Assembly (NCBI GenBank): GCA_029067895.1 | Contig: JAIEDQ010000195.1 | Coordinates: 1 to 45,377, forward strand | DNA from: Oscillospiraceae bacterium | GTDB lineage: Bacteria; Bacillota; Clostridia; Oscillospirales; Ruminococcaceae | Direction: 5' to 3' | Length of the DNA: 45,377 nt | Shown here: one piece after another, positions 1 to 8,500 of the stretch | How positions within the stretch are numbered: position 1 is the first letter of the stretch | Layout of the letters: every line of letters starts with the position of its first letter | Program-made: the position numbers and the translations under genes | Notes under the pieces: generated by a model | Told to the model about the DNA's origin: nothing | Database searches by the model: none | Seen by the model: the letters and a program-made list of their open reading frames with translations, nothing else

Positions 1-156
1 ATACAAATTTTTATCTATTCAAACGTTTGTTTTGGACTATTTGCAACAATCTTTTCCAAACATTTACAAAATGTTCTTAAAGAGGACAGCCATTGGAAAA
101 ATCAGCGATACGGAAGTATGTATTCGCTTGGAAGCCTTTTAGTTTTGCTTTTTATA

Positions 157-185
157 TTGACAGAAATTGTTTTTTAAAGTATAAT
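157..185 (+). promoter_or_regulatory. Sigma-A promoter of the PHP phosphatase gene
   Basis: A consensus TTGACA (157-162) and TATAAT (180-185) are separated by exactly 17 bases. Transcription should begin near 192, which places the gene start at 222 and excludes an upstream in-frame TTG at 93. Nothing else gene-like is visible in bases 1-221. Confidence 0.85.
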
Positions 186-221
186 AATTTTAAGTCTCAA
201 AGCGTAGAAAGGATGCTTGCA

Positions 222-968
222 ATGCGTATAGATTTTCATTCACATATTCTGCCGGGCATGGACGACGGGGCTTCGGATATAAATGAGTCCCTTGCCATGC
301 TGAAAATGCTGTCCGATTCAAAGGTGGACAAGGTGGTGCTTACCCCCCACTTTTACCGCCAGAACGAGAATATAGCCTCCTTTCTGAGCCGCAGGGAAGC
401 CGCCTTTGAAAAGCTTTCCGCCGCCGCTGAGGAGGTGCGCGGCTGTCCCGAGCTTATACTCGGTGCGGAGGTCTACTTCTATCCGTCCCTTTCCTCCGAC
501 CCCGATTTCTCCAAGCTGTGCATCGGCGATACAAGCTACATTCTGCTTGAACTGCCATTCGATCAGTTCCACGACAATTTTTACAGCAGCTACTCCAAAT
601 TCCACAACAACTGCGAGCAGAAAATAATTTTCGCACACATCGAAAGATACCTCAGCTTCGGAAACTCTCCGCAGGACATCATGCGTATTTTCGAGTACGG
701 CACTGCTCTGTGCCAGATGAACTGCTCCTCGCCGCTGGAAGCGAGCCTGCTGAAAAGGAAAACCATGCTCCGCTTTGCTTCGGACGGTCTTATAAGCGCG
801 GTCGGAACGGACGCGCACAACACGTCCCACCGCCAGCCAATGTACGGAAAGGCTGAGAAGCTGATCGTTTCAAAGTGCGGACAGAAAACCTTTGACAATA
901 TCTGCCGCAGAAGCGAGATGATACTTGAGGACAGGAGCGTAAGAGAAATAATCCATACCAATACATAA
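222..968 (+). CDS. CpsB/YwqE-like PHP-domain tyrosine-protein phosphatase
   Basis: This 248-residue protein matches the PHP-type metal-dependent phosphatases (CpsB/Wzb-like, YwqE) that dephosphorylate bacterial tyrosine kinases controlling capsule or exopolysaccharide synthesis. The N-terminus reads MRIDFHSHILPGMDDG, the family's first metal-binding motif (H6 and H8), followed by TPHFY, GAEVYF, AHIERY and GTDAHN, which supply the remaining metal ligands. Length fits the family (about 250 residues). ATG 222 is chosen because GAAAGG lies 9 bases upstream, the family begins here, and the promoter start point is downstream of earlier candidate starts. ATG 213 (three residues longer) is less likely. 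No kinase or polysaccharide gene is within view, so the substrate is unknown. Confidence 0.85.
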   Translation: MRIDFHSHILPGMDDGASDINESLAMLKMLSDSKVDKVVLTPHFYRQNENIASFLSRREAAFEKLSAAAEEVRGCPELILGAEVYFYPSLSSDPDFSKLCIGDTSYILLELPFDQFHDNFYSSYSKFHNNCEQKIIFAHIERYLSFGNSPQDIMRIFEYGTALCQMNCSSPLEASLLKRKTMLRFASDGLISAVGTDAHNTSHRQPMYGKAEKLIVSKCGQKTFDNICRRSEMILEDRSVREIIHTNT

Positions 969-973
969 AACTG

Positions 974-1010
974 CCGCATAAAGCCTATGGACTTTATGCG
1001 GTATTTTATT
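974..1010 (+). terminator. Rho-independent terminator after the PHP phosphatase
   Basis: A 10-bp perfect stem (CCGCATAAAG at 974-983, CTTTATGCGG at 992-1001) is followed by TATTTTATT. It also sits just beyond the stop codon of the convergent M56 gene. Confidence 0.85.
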
Positions 1011-1017
1011 GTTCTGT

Positions 1018-2370
1018 TCAGCGGGACATAGGAGTAATACGCGTTTGCTGGCTTATTTCGGAGCCGTCATCCGCGACCTTTACTACCACGACGGTGTCGG
1101 TGTTTATGCCTCCTCTTTCCGTTGTCGTATAGGCGTAAGCGAATGTGGGAAAATCGTATACTATAATATAGCTCCCTTGAGGAGGTTCGTCTGCTGTACT
1201 GCTGAACATGACTTCCTCCCCGTCAAGTGAGAAAGAATATGCGACATATTCAACCATCTCGCCGAGATTATCCGCGTCGGAGATTGCATAATAATCGGCG
1301 GTAACACTCTCAACAACATAATCGTCGGAAACGGCAGTACCGTATAGAGCGGTCGTTTCCGAATACTCGTATGCGTCAGCGGCAGATATTTCCGAAGCGG
1401 CCATGCTCATGCCGTAAGATATATCTGCGTAGGGCATAACGATAACATTCAGCGCGACTGCCGCTGCCGCCGAAACAGCCGAGGCGAAAAATCCCGCAAG
1501 CGCGGACTTCCTTTTGGTCATAACGCCTTTCACGCGTTCCTCCAGCTTTCCTCCCGCGAAGCTTCCCGCAAGGGGAAAACGCGGAATACAGCGGCTTTCC
1601 TCAACGCTTATAAGGGACAGCGCGTAATCCTCGGGAGCAGCTTTTCCGCAGTACAGAGCGGTCTCGTCGCAGGCAAGCTCAATGTCGCGGTTGGCGAGGA
1701 CAAACATCACCCAAGCCATAGGATTGAACCAATGCACCGCCGCGCATACTGCAATGACCGTCTTGAAAAGCGCGTCGAAACGTTTTATATGTGCAAGCTC
1801 GTGGCAAAGGACGTTCCTCACGCCCTCTCCGTTGAGTTCCATGCTTTTTGGCAGGATTATCACGGGCGCGAAGATACCGTATGTAAGCGGGGTATCCGTC
1901 CTGTCCGAAACAAGCAGACGTACGCGGCGCGTTATGCCGAAATCCTTTTTAAGCTGTGAAATATCATAGTCAGCGGGCAGGGCGCAGGAAAAAGTCCGCC
2001 TTGTTTTAATGTGGGTGAAAACAAAAAACGCGCTCACGAAAGCAACTCCGCAAAGCCATATGCATTCGCAGATAAAAAGGCTGTTTCCCGAAACCGGAAC
2101 GGACACCGACACGTTTACCACTGCACTTGATACCGTTCTGACGGCTTCGGCGGCGGGTGAAGCGGAATAAGCGACCTCCGTCACAGCCGTATCGGGCGCG
2201 ACCGTTTCCGAAGCGGCAATGCCTCCGAACGGCAGCAATAGCTTTGCCGCGGCTATAAGCCACAGGGCGGACAAGACCCGCTTTGGCAGCTTTTTGAACA
2301 TTGCCAGCCGCATAAACATTATCACAGCGATGACCGCCGCTGCGGACAGGCTTCCTCCGATAATATCCAT
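1018..2370 (-). CDS. BlaR1/MecR1-like M56 membrane metallopeptidase
   Basis: This 450-residue integral membrane protein carries the M56 peptidase signature: HELAH at residues 190-194, HWFNP at about 213-217 and ELACDE at about 231-236. Hydrophobic segments lie near residues 8-20, 35-50, 97-118, 200-225 and 290-315. Proteins of this kind sense an outside signal and cleave a BlaI-type repressor in the cytoplasm. The region after the last membrane segment is only about 135 residues and shows no penicillin-binding motif (SxxK, SxN, KTG), so a beta-lactam signal is not supported. It lies 12 bases after the BlaI gene, and its AAGGAGA ribosome site overlaps the BlaI stop, so the two are cotranscribed. 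The ligand is unknown. Confidence 0.85.
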   Translation of the reverse strand: MDIIGGSLSAAAVIAVIMFMRLAMFKKLPKRVLSALWLIAAAKLLLPFGGIAASETVAPDTAVTEVAYSASPAAEAVRTVSSAVVNVSVSVPVSGNSLFICECIWLCGVAFVSAFFVFTHIKTRRTFSCALPADYDISQLKKDFGITRRVRLLVSDRTDTPLTYGIFAPVIILPKSMELNGEGVRNVLCHELAHIKRFDALFKTVIAVCAAVHWFNPMAWVMFVLANRDIELACDETALYCGKAAPEDYALSLISVEESRCIPRFPLAGSFAGGKLEERVKGVMTKRKSALAGFFASAVSAAAAVALNVIVMPYADISYGMSMAASEISAADAYEYSETTALYGTAVSDDYVVESVTADYYAISDADNLGEMVEYVAYSFSLDGEEVMFSSTADEPPQGSYIIVYDFPTFAYAYTTTERGGINTDTVVVVKVADDGSEISQQTRITPMSR

Positions 2371-2382
2371 GGAAGTTCTCCT

Positions 2383-2736
2383 TTACTTGAGTTTATTGAC
2401 AAGCTCTTTAAGGCGCTGTATCTCCTCGCGGGACAGCCTGTCCGAGCTTAGCAGCGAAGCCGCCAGCATATCCGCCGAGCCGTTGTACATCTTGCTTATC
2501 AGCTCGTCGGTCTCATACTCGCGGGCGTCCTCCAGTGAGACCTCCGCGTGGCAGATAAAGTTCGGGTCGGTGCGGCTCACCGCGCCCTTGTCGATACATT
2601 TTTTTATTACGGTATAGGTGGTGGTCTTGCTCCAGCCCGCCTGTCCTCCGAGAGCGGCGGCGATATCCTTTGCGCTTGTGTCGCCGTTTTCCCACAGCAC
2701 CTGCATTACCTTCAGTTCGGAATCAAATAGCTTCAT
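2383..2736 (-). CDS. BlaI/MecI/CopY-family transcriptional repressor
   Basis: This 117-residue winged-helix protein starts with MKLFDSELKVMQVLWENG, typical of BlaI/MecI proteins, followed by the DNA-recognition stretch WSKTTTYTVIKKCIDKG and a helical C-terminal dimerisation half. It should bind as a dimer to a dyad operator and be inactivated by the M56 peptidase encoded next. A perfect 9-bp inverted repeat lies directly downstream of its own -10 box, so autorepression is likely. The start ATG at 2736 is preceded by a weak GGGG. No beta-lactamase or copper gene is adjacent, so the regulon is unknown. Confidence 0.88.
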   Translation of the reverse strand: MKLFDSELKVMQVLWENGDTSAKDIAAALGGQAGWSKTTTYTVIKKCIDKGAVSRTDPNFICHAEVSLEDAREYETDELISKMYNGSADMLAASLLSSDRLSREEIQRLKELVNKLK

Positions 2737-2748
2737 TTTTATTACCCC

Positions 2749-2770
2749 ATATTCTATTTTGATAGAATAT
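2749..2770. promoter_or_regulatory. Inverted-repeat operator before the BlaI-type gene
   Basis: Arms ATATTCTAT and ATAGAATAT form a perfect 9-bp dyad around a 4-base spacer. It lies between the -10 box and the start codon of the repressor gene, the usual place for a BlaI-family autoregulatory site. The sequence differs from the classical TACA/TGTA half-sites. Confidence 0.7.
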
Positions 2771-2799
2771 ATTTTACCATGCTTTCAGACTTTTGTCAA
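2771..2799 (-). promoter_or_regulatory. Sigma-A promoter of the blaI-M56 operon
   Basis: On the minus strand TTGACA (complement of 2794-2799) and TAAAAT (complement of 2771-2776) are separated by 17 bases. Confidence 0.85.
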
Positions 2800-2972
2800 C
2801 AGTTTTTTCACAGTTTTATGTGCGGAAATCCGCGCAGTTTTACAAGCAGACCCGTATGGATCATATTACGGTACAGCACGTTCTCCCAAAATTTTAAAAA
2901 ATTTTTTGCGTATAAACCGCGCTGCTGCGCAAATGTTACTTTTAAGTAACTATGCCACAAAAAAGTGCCTGC

Positions 2973-3001
2973 TTTACAAGCGCGGAAAGCTATGATATGA
3001 T
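2973..3001 (+). promoter_or_regulatory. Sigma-A promoter of the macrodomain-SirTM operon
   Basis: TTTACA (2973-2978) and TATGAT (2996-3001) are separated by 17 bases, about 60 bases before the macrodomain start. The rest of the 327-base gap 2737-3063 holds only the divergent blaI promoter and operator. Confidence 0.75.
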
Positions 3002-3063
3002 ATAAGCAGGGAAAGATATCAGGCGCAAATAATTTCAGTCGGCAAAGGGAGAGGCGTGTCATT

Positions 3064-3828
3064 ATGGCAGAGGAAAAATTAATGTACCTTATAAAATATC
3101 TGCTTTCGGAGGATAACCGATATGAACAAATAAGCATTCCCGAAAGTGCGGGGGAGCGGTTCAAGCTGTTCCGCAGTCTTGTGAATATCCGTCCGCCAAA
3201 GCCCGCTTCGGAGGAGTTCCTTGCAGTCCAGGACGAATTTCTGAAAGAGGAGACCGCCTTAAAGGGCATTACGGATATTGCGGACTTAGCGCCGATCGAG
3301 AACGGAATTTATCTTTGGAAAGGCGATATTACAACGCTGAAATGCGGGGCGATAGTCAATGCCGCAAACTCGCAGATGTTAGGCTGTTTTCAGCCTTGCC
3401 ACAGCTGTATCGACAACGCTATCCACACCTTTGCGGGAGTACAGCTTAGACTTGAATGCGCCGACATTATGAACAGGCAGGGCTGCGAGGAGCCTACGGG
3501 TACGGCAAAGATCACGTCCGCGTACAATCTTCCCTGCGGTCATATTATCCATACGGTGGGACCTATCGTAAACGGCAGACTGAACGATACCCATTGCAGG
3601 CTGCTTGAAAGCTGCTACGTCTCGTGCCTTGAAACAGCGGTCAGGAATAATGTGCAAAGCATTGCTTTCTGCTGTATTTCTACGGGAGTGTTCGGTTTTC
3701 CGCAAAAGGAAGCGGCTGAAATCGCAGTAAAAACGGTGAGAAAATTTCGGGAAAACCATGATATTGAGGTGATATTCAATGTTTTTACAGAAAAAGACTT
3801 TGCGGTCTACAGCAGATTACTCGGCTGA
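3064..3828 (+). CDS. Zinc-dependent macrodomain, protein ADP-ribosyl hydrolase
   Basis: This 254-residue macrodomain has the hallmarks of the SirTM-associated zinc class. GDITTLKCGAIVNAAN (about 87-102) is the ADP-ribose-binding start, LGCFQPCHSCIDNAIHTFAG (about 106-125) contains Cys and His residues that bind the active-site zinc in this class, and ISTGVFGFPQKEAA is the diphosphate loop. The roughly 80-residue N-terminal helical extension is also typical. Characterised members remove ADP-ribose placed by the partner sirtuin. It is the first gene of a two-gene operon and its last 50 bases overlap the sirtuin gene, so the modifying and reversing enzymes are translationally linked. The ATG at 3064 follows a GGGAGAGG ribosome site. 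Confidence 0.92.
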   Translation: MAEEKLMYLIKYLLSEDNRYEQISIPESAGERFKLFRSLVNIRPPKPASEEFLAVQDEFLKEETALKGITDIADLAPIENGIYLWKGDITTLKCGAIVNAANSQMLGCFQPCHSCIDNAIHTFAGVQLRLECADIMNRQGCEEPTGTAKITSAYNLPCGHIIHTVGPIVNGRLNDTHCRLLESCYVSCLETAVRNNVQSIAFCCISTGVFGFPQKEAAEIAVKTVRKFRENHDIEVIFNVFTEKDFAVYSRLLG

Positions 3829-4651
3829 AATAATTCGGCTCAAAAACGCTTTGAACGCTGCCGACGCCGTTGTTATAGGCGCGGGTGCGGGACTTTCCAC
3901 CGCTGCGGGATTTACCTACACAGGCGAACGGTTTGAAAAATATTTCTCCGATTTTATAAAGAAATACGGCTTTACGGATATGTATTCGGGAGGATTTTAT
4001 CCCTTTGAAACTCCCGAAGAACATTGGGCGTACTGGTCGAGATATATTTACTGCAACCGCTATACGGACGTGGACAACGGCGTATATAAACGGCTTTTCG
4101 GGCTTGTAAAGGATAAGGACTATTTCGTGCTGACCACAAACGTCGATCACCAGTTTCAGAAAGCGGGATTCGATAAAAAGCGGCTTTTCTACACTCAGGG
4201 TGATTACGGCTTGTTTCAGTGCGGCGAGCCTTGTCACAACGAGACCTACGACAATGAAGAAGCCGTCCGCAGAATGTTTGCGGAGCAGAAAAATATGCGC
4301 GTCCCCGCGGAGCTTGTTCCAAAGTGTCCCAAGTGCGGAAAGCCTATGACAATGAATCTGCGCGCGGACAACAAATTCGTGCAGGACGATGGCTGGTACA
4401 GGGCAAGCGAGCGTTACTGCAAATTTATCGGAGACCACGAGAATGCGAATATTTTGTTCCTTGAGCTTGGAGTGGGCTATAATACGCCCGCGATAATAAA
4501 ATTTCCGTTCTGGCAGATGACGGCGGAAAATCCGAGGGCAGTCTATGCCTGCGTTAATTTCGGAGAGGCGTTTTGTCCCGAAGAGATAAGGGATCAGTCG
4601 ATCTGTCTGAATGCGGACATAGCCGAGGTTATCGGTCTGCTGAAAGAATAA
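3779..4651 (+). CDS. SirTM-class sirtuin, protein ADP-ribosyltransferase
   Basis: This 290-residue Sir2-fold protein has the NAD-binding GAGAGLSTAAGFTYTGERF (about 35-52), TTNVDHQF (N121, D123), and four zinc-ribbon cysteines (C148, C152, C183, C186). Where deacetylase sirtuins carry the catalytic histidine, it reads YTQGDYG, with Gln at 140, the known mark of class M sirtuins, which transfer ADP-ribose to protein instead of deacetylating. In characterised operons the target is a lipoylated GcvH-like protein encoded alongside with a lipoate ligase. Neither is present here, so the target must be elsewhere or different. The start at 3779 has GAGGTGAT 7 bases upstream, inside the macrodomain gene, supporting a real 50-base overlap. 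Confidence 0.9.
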   Translation: MFLQKKTLRSTADYSAEIIRLKNALNAADAVVIGAGAGLSTAAGFTYTGERFEKYFSDFIKKYGFTDMYSGGFYPFETPEEHWAYWSRYIYCNRYTDVDNGVYKRLFGLVKDKDYFVLTTNVDHQFQKAGFDKKRLFYTQGDYGLFQCGEPCHNETYDNEEAVRRMFAEQKNMRVPAELVPKCPKCGKPMTMNLRADNKFVQDDGWYRASERYCKFIGDHENANILFLELGVGYNTPAIIKFPFWQMTAENPRAVYACVNFGEAFCPEEIRDQSICLNADIAEVIGLLKE

Positions 4652-4656
4652 ACATA

Positions 4657-4695
4657 AAAAATTCCTCCGCTTTTTTCGGGAGCGGAGGAATTTTA
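4657..4695. terminator. Bidirectional terminator between SirTM and ABC genes
   Basis: A 15-bp stem (4657-4671 with 4681-4695) around a short loop is flanked by T-rich sequence on the plus side and A-rich sequence on the other, so it can end both convergent transcripts. Confidence 0.85.
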
Positions 4696-4751
4696 TATAT
4701 AGTATGCGGCGGTTCAAAGCGGTACAGCCAATAGCGCGGACACGGATATTT

Positions 4752-5432
4752 TCAGTTTCTCACATCAGCCACGACCCTGCCGTCGGCAATGCGTATCGTC
4801 CGCGCCGCCTGTGCCGCGACCGCGTCGTCGTGGGTAATGATTATCACCGTTTTTCCCTGAGCGTTAAGGTCGTACAGAATGCGCATTACCTCTTTTCCGC
4901 AGCGGCTGTCAAGGTTTCCCGTGGGCTCGTCCGCAAGGATAACGGGCGGTTCGGCGGCGATCGCACGCGCTATGGCAACCCTTTGCTGCTGACCTCCCGA
5001 CATTCTGCTCGGCAGATGCTCCATGCGGCTGCCGAGCGATACCTTTTGCAGGGCGTGTACCGCAAGCTCGCTCCTTACGTTTTTGGACATTCCGCGGTAC
5101 ATCAGCGGCAGCTCAACGTTTTCTTTTGCGGTAAGAGCGGGTATCAGATTGAAGCTCTGGAAAATAAAGCCTATCTCCCTGTTCCGTATTTGGGACAGCT
5201 TTTTCTCGCCCAGCTCCTTTACGGACATTCCGTCAAGCAGGTAATCCCCCGCGGTCTGAACGTCCAGACAGCCCAGCAGGTTCATAAGCGTGGATTTTCC
5301 CGACCCCGACGCTCCCGCGACTGCGACAAATTCCCCGCGGTTTACCGTCAGCGAAACGTCCTCCAGCGCGGACACGCGGCTTTCCCTCTCTCCGTAAAGC
5401 TTTGATATGTTTCTGAGTTCTATCAGCGGCAT
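4752..5432 (-). CDS. MacB/LolD-type ABC transporter ATPase, orphan
   Basis: This 226-residue cytoplasmic ATPase is full length for the MacB/LolD/YknY class. It has Walker [10 protein letters not shown] (40-48), Q-loop FQSFNLIP (91-98), signature SGGQQQR (145-151), Walker [13 protein letters not shown] (164-175) and H-loop His201. These ATPases normally drive an FtsX/MacB-fold permease in peptide export or lipoprotein handling. No permease gene is adjacent on either side, where terminators bound the gene, so its partner must be encoded elsewhere. AAAGGA lies 9 bases before the ATG. No convincing promoter was found in the 120 bases upstream. Confidence 0.9.
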   Translation of the reverse strand: MPLIELRNISKLYGERESRVSALEDVSLTVNRGEFVAVAGASGSGKSTLMNLLGCLDVQTAGDYLLDGMSVKELGEKKLSQIRNREIGFIFQSFNLIPALTAKENVELPLMYRGMSKNVRSELAVHALQKVSLGSRMEHLPSRMSGGQQQRVAIARAIAAEPPVILADEPTGNLDSRCGKEVMRILYDLNAQGKTVIIITHDDAVAAQAARTIRIADGRVVADVRN

Positions 5433-5515
5433 AAAAATTTTCCTTTCGTTTTGACATTTTTATCATCGGAAATAGTATGTCCGCGGGCTTAGAAAATATA
5501 ATAGTATAATTCCAA

Positions 5516-5550
5516 AAAAGACGCACCCTCTGTACGGAGAGTGCGTCTTT
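5516..5550 (-). terminator. Terminator of the hybrid histidine kinase gene
   Basis: A GC-rich stem (AAAGACGCAC at 5517-5526, GTGCGTCTTT at 5541-5550, with further pairing inside) reads into TTTTTTGG on the minus strand, 4 bases after the kinase stop codon. Confidence 0.88.
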
Positions 5551-5554
5551 CTGA

Positions 5555-8500
5555 TCAGCCAAGCCATTTTTTCAAGGTCTTTACCAGAACCTTTAAGTCC
5601 AGCGGCTTTGAGATATGCTCGTTCATTCCCGCGTTCGCGGACGCTTGAACGTCGTCGTTGAACGCGTTTGCCGTCATTGCCACAATGGGCACGCCCTTTG
5701 CGTCGCGGCGATGAAGCGAACGTATCGCCCGCGCCGCTTCGTTTCCGTTCATTATCGGCATCTGAATGTCCATGAAAACAAGATCGTAGTATCCCTGCTC
5801 GGAAGCGGCAAATTTATCCACCACTTTCTGACCGTTTTCCGCGCATTCAACCGCAAGACCCGTCATTTCGAGCAGTTCCACGGCAATTTCTGTGTTAAGC
5901 TCATTGTCCTCCGCAAGAAGAACGCGCTTGCCCGAAAAGTCCGCATTTTTAAGATTGTCAATGTCGCTTTCGGCAGTCGGTTTTTCCTCGCCCGATATCA
6001 TCTCATGGAAAACACGCGACAGTCTCGATTTGAACAGCGGCTTGCTTACAAACGCGTCTGCGCCCGCCGCTCTCGCTTCAAGCTCGATATCCGACCAGTC
6101 GTAGGCGGAAATGATTATGATAGGCACGTCGGGACCTACCTGTCTGCGTATTTCTTTTGTGACCTGAACGCCGTCCATTTCAGGCATTTTCCAGTCCAGA
6201 ATGACCGCGAAGAAATCCTCGCCGCCGTTATGCCGCAGAAGCACCTTGTCCACCGCCGACTTTCCGTCCGTGACCCATTCGCCCTTCATGCCCATTTCGT
6301 TAAGCATACGGCAGGCGTTTTCACAGGTAGCTTCATCGTCGTCTGCGACAAGCACCGGCAGGTCGGCAAACGCGTCGCCGGAAATGTTATCGGTTTCCTG
6401 AAGCTTCAGCGAAATATTCACCGTGAACCGCGAACCCTTTCCAAGCTCGCTCTCCACCTTGATGTCGCCGTTCATCATTCTTACCAGATTGTCGGTAATG
6501 GCAAGTCCCAGACCCGTGCCGCTTATCTTGCTCACGCGGCTGTCGGTTGCTCTCGAAAACGGCTCGAAGATATGCTCCACAAATTCGGGAGTCATTCCTA
6601 TGCCGTTGTCCTCGAAAATAAATTCGTATCTGCCCGCTCTTTCGTTTTTGCGGGTCTTTTCGGAAATATAAATATTGATCCTTCCGCCTGCGGGCGTGTA
6701 CTTGACCGCGTTGCCCGCAAGGTTCAGAAATGACTGCTGTATACGCAGCTTGTCGCCGATGACCTTTTCGTGTACAACGTCCCGTATTATCACCTTGAGG
6801 GTCTGGTTCTTTGCATTCGCCTGCGGACGTATCATGGAAATAAGCGCGTCCACAAGGTCGGAAAGATTGAACTCCTCCTCGTTGAGATCCACTTTGCCCG
6901 ATTCGATCTTGGACATATCCAGCACCTCGTTGATAAGCGAGAGCAGGTGTCCCGAGGAAACGGTTATCTTGCTCAGGCAGTCCGTTACCCTGTCTCTGTC
7001 GTCAAGGTGAGTACCCGCAATAGCAGTCATACCGATTATAGCGTTTATGGGTGTGCGGATATCGTGGCTCATTCTCGAAAGGAAGTCGGACTTTGCGGAG
7101 TTGGCACGCTTTGCCGCGTCGTAAGCGTCCATAAGAGCCTGTTTAGCGCGGGCTTCACCCTTTCTGCCCTTGGTGGTATCGGTTCCGACGATGACTGCAA
7201 AAACGTGACCGTTTCTCTCGCTGAGGGACATAAGCGCCGTAACTCTCGTATAGGTATCCGTATCGCTGCTGTAATACTCTACCTCGGAGCTTCGCTCGCC
7301 CATACCGAATTTTTTCAGCATTGCGCTGCGTGTCAGTTCGCTTGCCATTTCCGGTTCGAGGAATTTCGGCTTTGCGGCGGCAGTCCACTTTTCAATAAAC
7401 TCGTCAAAGCTTACGGGAAGCTTTATATTGTACTTTGTGAACGGGTTCACTCCGTGTCTCGTCACATATTCGTCGGTTATAGTTCCCTCTGTCAGGTCGA
7501 AGGAATAAGCATACTCGCAGTTGGTCAGCAGCGCGTCGCGGTACTGGCTGCGCTCCTCCATTATCAGCTCGGTCAGCTCATAGGTATCGGTAACGTCCAG
7601 CATAGCGCTCAGGATAAATCTGTCTCCGCTGTCAAATTCCAGCATACGCGAGTTGACCTGCACTCTGCGCATATTCCCGTCGCCGTGCCTTATGCGGAAC
7701 TCATACGCCGCTTCGTCGCCGGGCTTCTTTATATCTTTTACCGAGTTGGACATGAGAGCAATGTCCTCCGGCAGGATATTCTCGCGCATTACGTGGTTTA
7801 TGTTTATTTCGGCATCTGTGCCGTTCCAGCCGAACAGATACTTTGCTTCGTCGTTAAGCAGAAGTATCTCTCTTCTCGGCAGACGGTATGCGAATATTCC
7901 GCATTTCAGCGACTTCACCATATGATCGAGCATTGTAAGCGTGTTGCGAAGCTCGGTGTTGCGCTCTTCAAGCTCGGTAACGTCGTTGTAGAAGCTGTAG
8001 ATAAGCTTCTGACCGTTTTCGTCCGTGACCCTTTTGCCGCTGTCCACTATCCACTTTAGGCTGCCGTCCTTGCACATTACGCGGTATTTTACGGAATAGG
8101 TGCCGCTTTGGCGAAGCTCGTTCACGGCGGTCTCCACTGCCTCGCTGCGGTCGGGAAGATAAATGTTGTCCGCAGCATTGTTGTTTGCCGCGGCTAAAAA
8201 CTCTTCCGCCGAATACCCGAACAGAACGGCGGTGGATTCGCTTACGTAAGAATATGTAAATTTTTCGTCGTCAAGGCTTATCTTGAAGCCTCCCGAAATA
8301 CCTCCGAGGATAGTTTCCAGACGGAGATTGATGTCGTTATTGACCTGAAGAAGCGTTTTGGAAAGCTTTTCCTCAGCGGCTTTTTCGCGGGAAATATTCT
8401 TTACGTACCACATTACCTGTCTGTTTTTCGGGGAGTATCCGCGTATGGGAACAAGCTCGGTGCGCACCCACTTGGGTCTGCCGTTTTCGAGTCTGCGGTA

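Noticed and set aside
93-221. Longer start for the PHP phosphatase at TTG 93
   Set aside because: A consensus promoter lies at 157-185, downstream of that codon, and the family N-terminus begins at 222.
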